Below, in pieces: positions 1-15,000 of a DNA stretch of 64,000 bases. Source of the stretch: Sarcophilus harrisii. Lineage: Eukaryota; Chordata; Mammalia; Dasyuromorphia; Dasyuridae. Both the position numbers and the translations under genes were made by a program. Position 1 is the stretch's first letter; each line of letters begins with the position of its first letter. The DNA is taken from contig NC_045427.1 of the NCBI RefSeq assembly GCF_902635505.1, positions 211,946,922 to 212,010,921 on the forward strand, in the 5' to 3' direction. The notes under the pieces were generated by a model, which was not told the DNA's origin, did no database searches, and saw only the letters and a program-made list of their open reading frames with translations.

Positions 1-5
1 CTTAC

Positions 6-92
6 CTCATTTAATAAAGGAATAACAGCATACACTGGAATCCTTAACACTGTGTTTCTTATTAAGGTATCCTTTCTTGTTTGAAGTACTTT
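6..92 (-). CDS. WDR43: WDR43 exon 12 (last exon inside the window)
   Basis: 29 codons: [20 protein letters not shown] then YAVIPLLNE, following a ttacag acceptor. The window ends 5 bases into the next intron (donor gtaag). The human counterpart KVLQTRNVNLIKKTVLRM lies in the Utp12 domain. This exon is more divergent than exons 2-8. Confidence 0.92.
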
Positions 93-3000
93 CTGTAAGT
101 AAAGGATAGAAAATTATCCAGTAATACAAATAAAAAGAAGGTAAGGATGCAAAATCAGTGCCCTGAATTTGGAATCACAACACCTGGACTTAAGCCCTGG
201 GACAAGCTCTTATGGATGGTGTGACCTCAGGCAAGCCTTTCTGAGGCTGTTTACTACTTTCATGAAATCTCATCAAGATGATAGGGTTGAAAGATCTACT
301 CAATAATCTCCAGTACTCCTGAATGGCTCCTGTTGGCACTCAAAGCACTTCATAACCTTGACCCCTCCTACCTTTCCAGTCTTCTTGCAGTCAACTCCTC
401 AGCATGTCCTCTTTGATCCAGTAACGTTGTCTCCTGTTTCATGAACCTCTAGGTACTGCCTCCCTCCTCAACTCTGCCTATAGACCTCCCTAGCTTGCTT
501 TAAGTCCCAACTAAACTAAACACCTTTTATAGGTGGTTTAATACTCTTAATTCCAGTGTCTTTTGGCTTGGAAATTTCCTGTTTATTCCACTCATTTTGT
601 ACATAGCTATTTACAAGTAGTCTCTCCCACTAGATTGTAGACTCACTGAGGACAGGAACTGTCTTGCCTCTTAGTATCCCTAGTGCTTTAGCATGGTGCC
701 TAGCACTAGTAGGCACTTAATAAATGTGTACTGACTGATCCATATAGTTGAACTACTTCTCAGAGAGTATCTAGTTTATCCTCTATAGTCCTTTCAGTTT
801 ACAGATGAAAATACTAAAGTCCAGAGAGGTTAAAGTAAAAATGAGATTTGAGAATCTAGATCTACTGACTAGACCAGTGCTCTTCCTCCTGCCTTCTATG
901 AGAACTCCATCTAAATAAGAATTCCATCGTGCCCAGATCATGATATACTTCTTTTTTCCCCCTGAGGCAAATGGGGTTAAGCGACTTGCCCAGAATCACT
1001 ATGAAGTGTTAAGTGTCTGAGGCCAGATTTGAACTCAGGGTCTCCTGATTTCAGGGCTAATGCTCTATCCACTGCACCATCTAGTTGTCTCCATGATATA
1101 CTTTTTATCCCAAAGTGACAGAGTGAAAAGACTGATAATCAGGAACTTATACTGTTCTGGACCCTAATATATTCCTCTACAAGATGAAGGCACTGATCAC
1201 GTGAAGTAAAGCGCATTAGACCTGAAGTCAAGCCTACATGTATATATTATATTTCTGATGACAACATAAGATGGATAGAGTCAAGCATTCACTATTTGAC
1301 AGTAAACAACATTTAGTCACATAAGTGATTGAAAAGTGTACACTAAACAAGAGCTAATTGTTTGATCATAAAACACAGTTGACCCTTAAGCTACAAAAAG
1401 TTCTACCACAAGATGTGGGAGGAACCTGGACCAAGATGTTTCTTGTGTGCTCAAGATTATGCAAGATATGCAACAACAGAAAATTTATGTGCATATTCTG
1501 GTATTGACATAGTCAGTTGCTGATACTGGTTAATTTTGCTTAGTTCCTCAGCTTTTCCCTAGTTACAAGGAAAGAATTAAAGGGGAGATGGCTATATATG
1601 GAAACAACTGTGATACAAAACATCAATAAAACCTAAAAATAAGATAGATCCACAGCAAAAACTTTGTCCAACTGAACAAGAACAGATGTATCATTCCCAA
1701 AGCTATTCTCCACTTTAATAGAACATGCTACTAGAAAAAACTTCCCTTAAAGCTTATGAGGTACACCTGATGATTTTGTTTATAACTGACATTTTTGCAG
1801 GTTGCACCAAACACCAAGATCTATAAAATCTCCTCAATGAGATTGCTTTTTAAATGGTTAGTTGAACAATCCATGTAGGGGAAAAAAAGCAAGAATAAAC
1901 TCACTGCATGGATTACATTCAGTAAATCTATTCAGAGCACAACCTTTGTTAGAGAGGAAGCAAGGCAGGGCCAAGAAACTTGGTAAAAAATATAAACTGC
2001 GAGACAATTATGTGGGTAATTTCATGGCACTTTCCATCACCCCAAATGCTACTTGATACAAAATAAGGCTTATACAATGTTACAAGCACAGAATATATCA
2101 TGCTTAAATCATACACCAACACACACACACACACACATTTATTTATTTATTTAAGGTCTCCTGAACCCTAATCCTAACCTGATCATGTACTTCAGACAAG
2201 GATATCCCAGGCTAGCTAATGGACATCAAGACATGATAGCGCCACCTCTCACTCCCACCAGAATCTTGAGACATTAAAAAAGCAATGGGAAAAAATTTTC
2301 TACAACATTGGATAGTAGCTCCTCTATGGAAGACATGGGTGAAAAGATCAACAAAACTGAATCAATGAAAGAATTACACAATTTAATCCATTAAAACACA
2401 TGTGCATATACGCAGACACACATGTACATGTGCCACATTATACCAGCCAAAACACTTTTTAGAGCTAGAGGATATGATCTCAAAAGAAAGTTCATGAATC
2501 ACTGGCAACTGTGTTACCTATTTTAAATCTGTTCAAAACCAACAAGTAACACTTACATTTAACATATAGCAGTCATTACTTTCTAGGCCTTGCACTAGAA
2601 GAACAGGATAGCTGTCCGCCTTCAGGTCCCCTTTTCTTTTTTCTTTCATGGTGTCTATGTCCATTGCTCCCAATCGCTCTTCAATGCTGATTTGCTGAAT
2701 GAATAAAAACAGAGGTTAAAGCATGTTCTACTCCACTATTCATGCACACAGAGCCACTAAAATAAAGTGTTGTCATTTTTCCTTTGTCCATGTGCTCAGA
2801 TGTAAGAGTTAACAAGGAACAACTGTCACACACCCTTCCCCAAAAGAAAAACTCTTTCCTATTATACTCAAAATTCATTATAGTGACTAATGTATGCAAC
2901 AAAAATATCCATAATATACATTTTTTTTTCTTTTGGTTAAAGAGCTATGATCATTGTGTACAAGGAGGGATGACCAAATGTGCTTTTCAGATAAAACACT

Positions 3001-6000
3001 ATTAGTTATTCTCAAAACATCAATATTTATTAACAGAAAAAAGTATGTCTGTGATATGCCCTTCATCCAATCAATCAATTTCCCAGATGTGATGATGCTA
3101 ACAACTCTAAAATAACTCATTCATTTTCTGTTCTGTTCTCCCTCCATTACAACTTGCCTGACTGATATATGACATTAGCTTCCAACAAAAACTTGATTCC
3201 AACCTCAGTTCTCTCTAATTCATATTCACAAATTCTTTTCCCTTACAAGCAAATCTGATTAGGTCAGCCATTAATACATTCAATACTTTTAAAATCTAGG
3301 CAAATGAAACTATCTACAAATAAAAACTATACACAAGGCACTCCACAATTTGAGACCACAATAAGAACAAAGTTTCTATCAATATTCTCCTCTCCATATA
3401 TTCCACATATGAACCAAAGGCTCTTGAACTGAGCAGATATTCAACTGAACTGACTGTTACATAACATGCATGCATACACATTTGTATACATGTATCTCTA
3501 TTTGAATCTATGTGTTTGGAAAAGCTACATATTTTTTACGATATACCTTATATGTTTCTATTTCCTCTATAAAATCTTTCCTTGATTACTCAGTTAAGAA
3601 CTCATTCCTTCTTTCTTAGACATCACAAAAAGTATTTAGTACCACTCACTTGAGATCTATCTTGTATATAGTACTTTGCATGTTATACCTGAGGGCTGAG
3701 CCCATGTATTCATCATCCTCTTCCTTGGCTCTAGCTAGAAAACTGCCTACAAGATGAACTTAATGTTACATAATGAAATAGTTGAGAGAGCCTTAAAATG
3801 GGTGTCAGAAAGGCCTAAGTTCAAATTCTAATTAGCCATTAGCTCTGTGATAGTGGGCAAATCCTTTAACTTCTCTATGACTGTGTATTCATACACTGCA
3901 ACATCAAAAGGCTGGACTAAATGCTCCTTTAGCCTCTCAATCTATGATCCTGGGACTATAAAAGCCAGACATGCTCAGACAGCCAAGAGAAAGGCATCAT
4001 TGGATCTCAGCAAAAAGCGAAACCAGATTGAAATCATCACAGCAAGTATTGGCTTTTATTTAACTCTGTAACGTAGAAAACATCCTGATGATTACACATA
4101 CACATTCCCATTCCAGCTGCTGTGTCAAGAAAAAACTAAAGTCATATTTCTAACCCCAAACTGGTCCAAAGCAAAGGTCATTTTCTATCTTTTTTGGAAT
4201 TACATTTCAAAATATAATACAGGAAAATAAAACTGACAGCAGCAATAGCCTGACAAATTTCTAAAGGATTTAAGACTTAGATGCTATTTAAGTATGATGA
4301 TACCTCCCATTATCTGTCTTTATAGAAAAACAGAACAACAACAAAAAAATCTAAAACAAATTAGACCTAGTATGTGGTACCAAAGGGGTTTTTAGCCCCT
4401 TTATAGGTTTCAAAGGTGACATAAATAATGACTACTAGACACTCCATTCTCTCTGCAAAATCTTATCATTTTAAATAAAATGAAGAATCATTTGAGCGAA
4501 CCACCCCATTTGATATCCTGATCTTCAATTACCTCATTCTCCTTTAATCTCTTTTTGCTTTCTGTTTTTTCTGTCTCCAATGTAGCTTTCATGGCTGCAT
4601 GATGTCCAGGAATTCCAGGGCCTAAAACTTTGGCTTCTGAATTCATCACTGGTGTTTTTACCTATAGAATTGGAAACAGTGTTAAGAGAAGCAGGGGGAA
4701 AAACCCATGACTCAATTACTTTCCCCAGACAGTTTAAATCAGCAAAAGATATGATTACAAAAGGATGAAGTACACTACAAATATCTGATATTTGAATTAA
4801 GTTCATTATGATTAGTTTCTCTCTAAAAACTTTTTTAAATTAATATGGCAGTTTCTTCCTAATCTAACAAATTCTAATCCTGATTAAAGACTCAAATTAG
4901 GTGATAAATTAATTTTCCTAGAGAAATATGCAGATGTTAATTAAATCACCTAAAAACAAGTTTATTGACTATTAAAAATGACATATTTATTGAGCTTAAT
5001 TTTTAATTCTATTACTGATTTAGTTTATAAAGAAGTTTCAAGTAGCTTCATTACATTAAGAGGAATCTTCCTTTATAAAACTTACCATTTGAAGACATAG
5101 CCGATTACCTCACCAAATCTACCTAAATGATATGCTAGGATTGCTCAGACAGCCAAGAGAAAAGCATCACCTCTGAAATTCAGTCACAAGCGAAACCAAA
5201 TGGAAGTCATCACAGCAATTCCCAGCTTTTATGTTTTGTTTTCTGAAGTGTACCAAACTGGTTCTGGTATGACTATAGTTGCCTCAAGTTTTTAATCCAA
5301 AACAAAAAATGTCATGTTCTCTCAACCTTTTTTCCCCTCTCCAATTCCAGTGAGATTAACAGCACATTAAAATCTACATGACTTTAAATCCCATATGCCA
5401 TTAATTCATTAGATAATATCTTTAATAATCATCATTTTTTCAAAGATTCAAGTATTTTCAGATGTATCTCCTTATTCATATTTATACTCATCTTACAGAA
5501 AGAAATCACAAAATTATCTTTAACCCCAATTCAATAACCCCTAACGTCTTTACAAGCATGGGACACAACTGGAGTTGTGACTTGCCCCAGGTCACAATTA
5601 AGTGCTTGATCCAGATTTGAACTCATGTCCTCTTGTTACTATATTCACTGACTTTACTCTATTCACTATATCCCTTACCTTTACATTATTCAAATGAGTT
5701 AACATTTCATAGATAGCTTCCATTTAGTCAACAGTTTGGGCACTCCCCCCTTCCCCAAAGTAAGTGAACTATTAATATTTGCCTAAAGCAAAATTACTCC
5801 AAGGCAAAGACGCACCTGTATAGAATGGAAAGGTTCTTCAATCATTTTTAGGAATATAGCAACTCAAAAATCTTTGAAAGAGGAATCAGAAAAGCCATAG
5901 AAAAACGTTAAGGTGAGTCAAAAAGATGTCTTACAAAATTAAAATATTGAGGTTATTTCAAATAATGCTAGAAAAATATAAATAGGAAACCCTTCAATCA

Positions 6001-9000
6001 GTCATAAAACTCAGAAAGGGATTTCAAAGTATATGGCATATGCTGAAGTAATTAGTAGTGTAAAAAATGTAAATTTCAAGTTGCCTTTTGATCATTACCC
6101 CGTAGAATAAAAATAGATAGTATGAATACAGCTCTATGGTTCAACTGGGTTTCCTTGTTTGCTGTAACAATAATTGCTTAAGACAACTGACCACTGGAAC
6201 ATTAACTGAGATGCTGAACTGAATAGTATTAAAGCAAAAAACAAATTATATATTATAAAGGAGAAGCAATCGGATCAGTTACCTAACAAGTAGCAGCATA
6301 TTCTGTGCACTGTACTGTGGGAGGCCATGAGGGACACATTTCAAATGAAAAAACTCCCTGATGGGAAGGAATTTACAATCTTAACAGGAAAGACAAAAAC
6401 TGTATTAACAAATACCAATGAATATAAAAAAGTAAAAGAGTGGAAATGCCTTAGTTATATCAAGAAAAGCTGTATGTAGTACAAGTGCTTAAGCTAAGCT
6501 ATGAGGGAGAGTGAGTGCTTAAAGAGGCCAAAAAGGGATGAAGAGCATTGAGTAAAGATAGAGGGAAAGATACATGCTATGTCAGTGAGGCTCATAAAGA
6601 CAAGATGGAGTCAGAGTCTAAAGGAGTTTAAAAGCTAAATGAAAGGGCTTAACATTTATCTTAGAACATGGAATTCCTGGAGTTGATTAAGGAGGGGATT
6701 CACATAGACAGATCTGCACTTAAACACAGAAGCAGTATGGAAGAAAAAGTGGAGACCAATTAAACAGTCACTGAAATTATAAAGTGAAAGACGATGAAGA
6801 CCTGAATTAAAATGGCAGTTGTAACTGGAGAGAAGAGATCAGGTTTCAGAAAGGCTGAGAAGGTAGAAATGGCAAAATGTGGCAAGTGACTGGATATGGG
6901 AGGGGGTTAAAAGAGCTGAAGTCCAAGATATTAATTAAGTTACTTATCCAGGAGTCCAGAAAGTATCTTTGAAAGAAAGAGTGAGGAAGGGAAGGGTAAT
7001 GGGATCTGCAGGGAAGCTGCATGAGGATAGTAAAAAGAATCCAGACATAGCATAGAGAGCAAGGACACCCCATTCTACCTGCCCTTCGCCTCCCCATCTC
7101 CATGGCATGAGTGTTAAGAGAAATTGCAGGGCAATGCTACAGAAGATGATCAATGAAGAGGTGATGCAGTGGTAAAGCTAGGTCTCAATGAGGCTAGTGG
7201 ATGGAATGAATGAAAGGGAAGAAGGAAAGCCTACTCTCACTCAGTGGGAGGTAGGGCTGGTCAGGAATGTGGGTAAAACAAAGAGAACAGCAGGGGGATT
7301 GGGACCTTTTGCTCCCATGTGGGAAGGGACAATTAATATGGGAGTTGAGACAAATGGGAGCTGGGAAATTATTCAGTCTCTATACGGTATTGTTGCTGGG
7401 AAAGGTTAGGGACATAGAGCCCACTTTTTCCTGTGATTCAGGAGTGGTGTAAAACAAATGGAAATTGGAATTGTTTCATTACTATTATTTGTGCTCCCAG
7501 CAACTAATGGAATACCCAACATATAATAAACAGCTTAACCAATGATTATGATATACTGATTCATTAAATCGTTTACTTGAAGCCATTCCCAAAAATGATA
7601 CTATATTCACTCACCTTTGTTACAGCTACTCCTATTTTTGGAGTCCAACAATTAATATCTCTTATCAGACACATATGAGGTTCTTTGGAATGCAAAGACT
7701 GGAACAGGAAAAAGAGTAAAAAATTAATTTCAGACATAATCAATTACAAAAATTAAGTATATATACCAATGTATACACATCAATAAGTATATATATTAAA
7801 AGATCAGACATGTCTTGTAAAAAAATCAATATTTCTGGTCATAAAAAATTATGGACAAAGAACCCTTTAATGCTAAAGAGCTCAATTTAGAAAAAAATCT
7901 TATTTGTCTCTCAAAATCCCATATATCATACTACATACTCCTCTTTTTTTATACACAATAACATTAATTAGTGGGCCTTTACTATAGCTACAATTACCAG
8001 CCACTGATTTTTAAAAAGTACTCTTGCAATAATAGCATGCTCATAACAGCTCATCAGAAGTCTTCAAAGAAAATTAAGTTAAAAAAATTAAATCATTACA
8101 TTATCCATTACATAGCCATCCACAGAAATTCAATGTTTGCTAGTAGTATACATAGTGATAAAATTCCAAAATAAAACTCTCCACCAATTCAAATTCTTTA
8201 AGATTTACTTCCCCACTTCAAAAGAGCTACCTACTAGAAATTAATCTTTTAAAAAACCAAGCAGACTAAAATGCCACATTAAAATCTTTTTCACCCTTAA
8301 AAACATAATTTTCTATTAATTATAGATCTACCTACCACTCTTTCAATAGCTGGCTGCAAAAGACTGCCATATACAAGTAGCAAAGACTGCTTATCTGAAC
8401 AAAAAGCTGCTGCTAGAATTGGGATAGGACTAGGTGTTGATTCTTTATCTTTCCCAGATGTTGCAATCTGAATAGTGCAATTCGAAGTCAAAGGCTTTTT
8501 GCAGTATCTAGAAATGAAAAAACTCAGATGTGACCAAATCACTTGAGATTTAAATAGTCGATTCAAACTTAATATTAAAATACCCTAATAAAGTAAAAAC
8601 CAGAGGGAGAGGGAACAATGAATATCTACATAATCTGTGATCATCACAACTACACCAACTTTCTGTACCACCGTCTATAAAACAAAGGAACAGAATCATG
8701 CTGTTTACAAGGTCCAGAGATCCATATAGATACACTGCAGGTTACTCCATGAATAATATATCAAAAGAGAATATAAAGAATGTACTTTGAAAACTTAATA
8801 CCAAAAAACATCATGAAAACATCTAATTGAAATCTAATGAAAATTTAATTAATGGTACCCCCTGTGGGAAGATCTCAGAAATCCAAAAATGTGCTGACAC
8901 AATTCTGTGTTCCCTTTAAAGGTTTTCATTTTGGTTTATAATTCAACTCATAAAAATTCTATCTACCATGTGCAAGACACTGTATAATCCAAGAAATGCC

Positions 9001-9004
9001 AATA

Positions 9005-9038
<34 letters not shown>

Positions 9039-12000
9039 TAGTAAGCGCACTACCTTCAAGAAATAATCTAATAGAGGGTAGGCTGAATCATGTAGAAAAC
9101 TAAATATGATACAAGACAAAATAGGGAAAGTGTCAAAATGAGGTATATACAGGGTGCCCTGAAAAAATTTAGGGAGATGATTTTTGCTTGCAAGAGGAAA
9201 AAAAAAGGGGAAGTTTAGTAGGGGATCAGGAAAGCTTCATAAATAATCTTTTCATATGGAGATGACTACAATTACAGTGGGAATGCAAAGACACAGATAT
9301 AGGAAACACTACAGAATCAGAAACCATAGACTTGAAAATTAATTGGATGGGAGAAGGACAAGGGGAGAGAAAAAACTGATTCAGTGACAGAATCGAGGGC
9401 TACCAACAGAGAGAGATGAAAGAAAATAAAAGAAAATGACACATGAAGGATTTGATCTATGAATTGTCTAGCCATTCTGGAAACCAATTTGGAACCATGT
9501 GCATCAAATTATTGAAATGTGAGTTATTCATTTATATCAATCATATCTTCTTCTTTCCCACGAATACCCCAGATGGGGTCTCAAAGATACTGAAGTGACT
9601 TGCCATTTCCTTCACCTTATTTTAGAGATGAGGAAACTGAGGCAGAGTTAAGTAACTTGCCCAGGCTCACACAGCTACTAAGTATCCAGAATCAAATTTG
9701 AGTCCAGTTGCTCTATGCACTGCATTATCTAGTTGTTTCAGTCATACAACTATGACACTTACAGCTCAAAGAAATAAAGAGGAAAAGGATCTATATGTAC
9801 AACAAATATTTTTAACAACTCTTTTCGTGGTAGTCACAAATTGGAAATAAGGAAGTTACTAGGGAAAGGCTAAAAATAATTTGTGGCATATAAATGTAAT
9901 GGAGTATCATTGTGCTATAATGATAAAATGTGACAATTTCAGAAACAACTGAGAATAAATGCAAAGTAAATAGTTGGAACAATTTGTACAATACAATTTT
10001 AGAGAAAAACAATTGTGAAAAGACTTTGGAACTATGATCAACACAATGAAAAATCACGATTCCAAAAGAATGAAGATGAAACACAACTTTAACTGTTAAC
10101 AAAGAGGTGACAAACTTAAAATGCCAAGACACAAAGTTAATGTGGGAGTGAGTTTTGTTGAATCATGCAGTTATGCACTCGACTGTTTTCTGTGTTTACT
10201 CAATGAGGAACAAAGGGAAACCATGATGGGAAGGAGTAATGGGAGGAAAATAAATTTTTTTAAAGGGGAAAAAAAGAATGATTATAGTGAAAAAAATCAG
10301 TAAACAAAAACTTTTAAGAACTTTTTTTTTTAAAGTAAAAGGAAGTTGGCCTGCAGTTTCTTTTTCTTTTCTTTCTTTTTTTTTTTTTTGGTGGGGAAAA
10401 AAGAGGAGTAGAAATGGGGAGGTGGGAGGAATGGAAGGTTGAAAAAGAATTCACACAAGAGAGAACAGAAGAATTCTAAATGAAAATTAAAAGCCAAGAA
10501 GACTAAGGTTGAGAACAGTTCCAAGAGATGGAATAAATAGGAACAAGAGCATAGAAAAAGCAATTAATCTTGAAAAGGAAGGCCTTTTGTCTACAACTAG
10601 AAAAAGACTGATTAAGACACATACATTTAGAGAAATAAGGGGCAGCTTGATAGTGAATAGAACATCAGGCATAGTATCAGGAAGATTTACCTTTTTGAGG
10701 GACACAGGACATACACATAATATGTGTATTATTATATATAATTCTAAATAAATTCTGATTCTATATAAATGTTATAATAAATTACTATTTATTTTAACTA
10801 TAAAAATTAACAAATGTTATAATTTGTTATTATTATAATAAAAATTAACAAAGGAAAACACAAAACCAGAATAATACAATGTAATAGACTGTAATTAGGA
10901 GATATAATAGCAAAGAGTCAGGTGAATAAAAAGAAATTCTCATTTGAAAAATTCTAACTTACCCATTTAATATGTGTTCAAATAAATGGACTTGTCCATC
11001 TCTGCAAACAACAGCTAACTTTACAGGCTAAAAGAGTAAGTCAAAAAGCATTAATTATTCTCATTGAAATTAATATTCAACAATTTCCACTGTCAATATA
11101 CTAACTTTCCACCAGAAAACAACTATTCCCAAACATCTCTACCCTTTTTAAATTATAAATTTGCCAAGTCTTCTCCATATCAAGAAGGGAAAACATTTAG
11201 GATAGATCTTCAATATAGCATTATATGACTAGTTTAGTTATTGTAATAACTGGTTAAAATTTGTGACCTAGGACTCATTAATTTCTGCACATGCACCAAA
11301 ATTTAACAGTATTATTAGAATAGTAGAGAAAAGTACACAAATGAGGTGAAGGGCAAAGGTATGTCCAAGAATTTGGGACTCCTCTTATTTATTGCTCTTT
11401 TAGGGTCTCTAAGCTGCTAAACAACTAAAGTCACAATTCTGCATAGGGAGCTTGGCTAAGCAGATTTTCCCTATAGAGGAACTCCAGGTTATATGTCTTG
11501 CTTTAATTGCAGGGTTTCTTGGGAAAAGCAAACAGGTGGGGAGATAATACCATGTACAGCCAAGGGAAGAAGTAAAGAGAAATGAAGCTTTGGCATATCA
11601 CTGCTAAAAAGTTGCAGACTGCCTTTAGTAATACCTATCAGCACATACTTGGAATTTTAGACAATTAAGCAAAAACCTGGGGAACAAAATGAAATAGGCA
11701 ACACTTTAGAGGGCTGAGTTCAAGAAACTGAATAGTGTTAACTTAAGTTCAAAATGTAAAAAGATGTTAGTCTGTTTATAATATTCACAGGAACACTATA
11801 TTCAGTATGGAACCAGGAAAATGAAAAGTAAAATGGGAAGGAATAGAGGTAAAGAAAATAAAAAAATTTCCCTTCCCTAAAGGTTGATCCTTTCTGTTGA
11901 ACGATACTAGCTCAATTGCTCCAACTTACTATCTGATGTTAGAGGCAAAGTAAACTGATTCAGTTCATAATAAAATATTTTTATGAAATAGAAAGGGAAG

Positions 12001-15000
12001 ACTCTGAAAAACTGTGACATAAGGTTATTATTATACAAACATCAAGATTCTACTATTTGTAACATTTCACGTTATCCTGCTTTTGTAACAGTAGCAAATG
12101 AACATCAACAAATAAGAAATTTATTTATTAAAAGGACTTAGGATTAACCACAAGAAAGTTCAATGCATTTGCAGTCAAGAACACAAGTTCCAACCCTGCC
12201 TCTGAAAGTTACTACTTGTGTGACCCTGGACAAGGGTCCTGGTTTCTGTTTACTCAACTGTAAAAAGGAGCCTGAATTAAATGATCTATATGATTAAAAT
12301 TATTCTACATAAATTTCATGCCTCTTGATCAATTTTATGCTCATTCAAAAATACATATTTTGTGTTTATTGAAATGTTGCTAACCCTTTGAAGAAAAATC
12401 TGAATTTTTACATGGCAAAATTTTATTCTTCAACAGGTAGAATTCTAGGGGGTTACCCATAGAAAATTAAATTTCTTGATTCTGATCGTTAATGTATCTC
12501 TGCTTTTCAAACAAAACTGTTAAAAGAGATATATCATTAAATTGTCATTGGCTACATCCTTAAAGCTGAAATTCAATTACTACAGTCTAAGATGGCTTAA
12601 AGACATTTAAACTAGTTGTAATATGAAGTATGATCATATTGGAAAAAACTGCACTTGCAGTTTTTTTGGAGGGGAAATAGCTTATCTTTGAAGCTGAGAA
12701 CATCCAAAGTAAAATTCAATATTCTAGAATCTTGTGTTGGCAAATAGCAAAAGACTGATTTATCCTGCTAATAAATTTTTTTCAAATAACTATCCATTCT
12801 GAGTCGAGCCCCCCTTATATCCAAAATGTTCAAATGAGATTTTCAGTGCACAGAGCAGTAAGCCCAGAGTCAGGCAGACCTGCTTCAAATCCAGCTTAGC
12901 TTTAGATATTCTTTACTCAAGTGATCCTAGTCATTTAACTTCAATCTGCATTAGTTTCTTCAACTTTAAATAGGGGTAATAAGTATTAGCATTTGCCTGC
13001 CAGGGTTGTTATGAGCACCAAATGAGATAATGTTTGTAAAGTGCTTAGTACTGTTTTTGGCATATTTTAGGTAATTAATAAATGTCTATTTTTCTCCCCT
13101 TTCTTTACTCAAAAATTTCATTAATCTTTTCATTACTTTTTAAAAAAAAATCTCAAGACATTCATACACTTCACTCTTTTTGGTCATTACCAAAACTATA
13201 TCCATCCTACCATCTTGGTTTGTACATGAGTCACAAACTAATCAACACGCTGTTATCTTACAAAATGGGATAAAAAGCAAATGGTATTTCTGAGTCAAGA
13301 CCAAATTATCTAATAATTTTACCTCCTCTTTGTTTTCTGACAGAGTCAGGTCAATGTAGACCGGTTCATCAGTAACTGTAAAAGACATCACTGCATTCTT
13401 CTCTTTATTTTCTGACCGAACTTGCCTAGGATACATAAAGCAGCATTTATCCAAGGGATACATAAAAGTTGGAAACATCTAACGAAGGTACTAAACTCCT
13501 CACAGAATTAGTCCAAAGTTAAATGAAATAAAAATTAAAATGAAACTATTCTTTCACACTGCTTCCTTGGAAAATTGAAAGCATCTATCAATACTTTATC
13601 TGGCATACATAACAAGTAAGCAATAGCATAGTTATACCATAAACAAGTCATCTAGCAAAAAACAAATTTAGGGCAGAAGACTATGGTAGAAGCAGCACCT
13701 GTTACATACAGGATAAGGTGGTCCACCCAGAGGCTGAAGCCAACCAATTGAGGGACATTAAAGACTTGGTCTTTGGTAAGGTGATAATGGAGATTTAGCA
13801 GATTTCTCATTGCCAGGTGGGGCTAGTCACCTAACTCAGCACTAGTAACTGTGAGTCAGTATACTTTTTAATATATACTATACTATACTATACTATAGTA
13901 GTTTAAATAGATTTTTCTGAACCACAAATGTCTGTTCTAAATTTGCACCAGAATCACAGCACTGGTTTGAGTTAAGCTTGCCTGGATATAAAGACCTTAG
14001 AGGTCATCTGAGCCTACCCTCTTCCTTTAAAAAATGAGAGGGAAAAAAAAAAAAAAATAACCAATAAATGAAAAAGTGAAACCTAGAGAGTCAATTAATT
14101 AATTTCCCAAAAGCTGCACGGTAATGGGTAGCAAAACAACTAGCATTTGTCCCAAGTTCACTTGCTCCAAATCTTCTCAAGACTATATGTGAGAAATTAT
14201 AGTTCTCTTGTAAACAAATAGTGACATTTTAATTATGAAATTTTAAAATATATATCATTTTATGTCTATATTACAGATGTCAATTCTTTTCATTAAATGG
14301 GAGAGAAACTCAACTCTGGTATAAAGAAACTTTGTGAGATTTGGGAAATACATATATATATTTTTGACAAAACATGAATGGAAATCATACTAAACAGTTA
14401 CAACCTCTCTTATCTAAAAAGAAACTACACAAGCATTTAAAATAGGGGCATATTTTTAAGTCTTCATATAATTTTTCAAAGCTGACATCTTTATTACTCA
14501 TTTGTCCCCAGACTGAGGGACTTGTCATAAGGACAAAAACTATAGACTCAATCCACACCAACATCCCCCTCTCCAAGCAAGCTCAAAAGTAAACTACCAA
14601 ATGCTCAACCCAATTTGGCAACTACAAGAACAATGTCCCTGTATACCTCAATCCAAAGTTTATAACCCAGTTAAAAAAAAAAAAAATCTAACTGTAAGGA
14701 CTGCCACAGCTTACCCAATATGTCAAATAGGCATGATAAGATTTAAACTACATACCAAAAAATGGAGATAACATATGCTACTTATTTCCAAAAATCTATC
14801 GTGAGCATCCCATGAAGTAAGGAGTCACAAAACTTTAATAACCACTTACTCCAGAGGAATTTTGGTTTTAAAAAAGCTGGTTCGAAAGTAAAATTATTCA
14901 CAATAATACTGTAAATGCAGATTGATAAATACGCTCAGACACAGCCAAGGAATTAGATGTCCTCATTCAATAATCGGTTTGAGGAAACCACAGTTGAGTG

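Noticed and set aside
5300-5840. Second copy of WDR43 exon 10 beside the intron 9 snoRNA, by analogy with exon 4
   Set aside because: No exon 10-like sequence is present; similarity between the two SNORD92-type loci extends only about 30 bp beyond the snoRNA.
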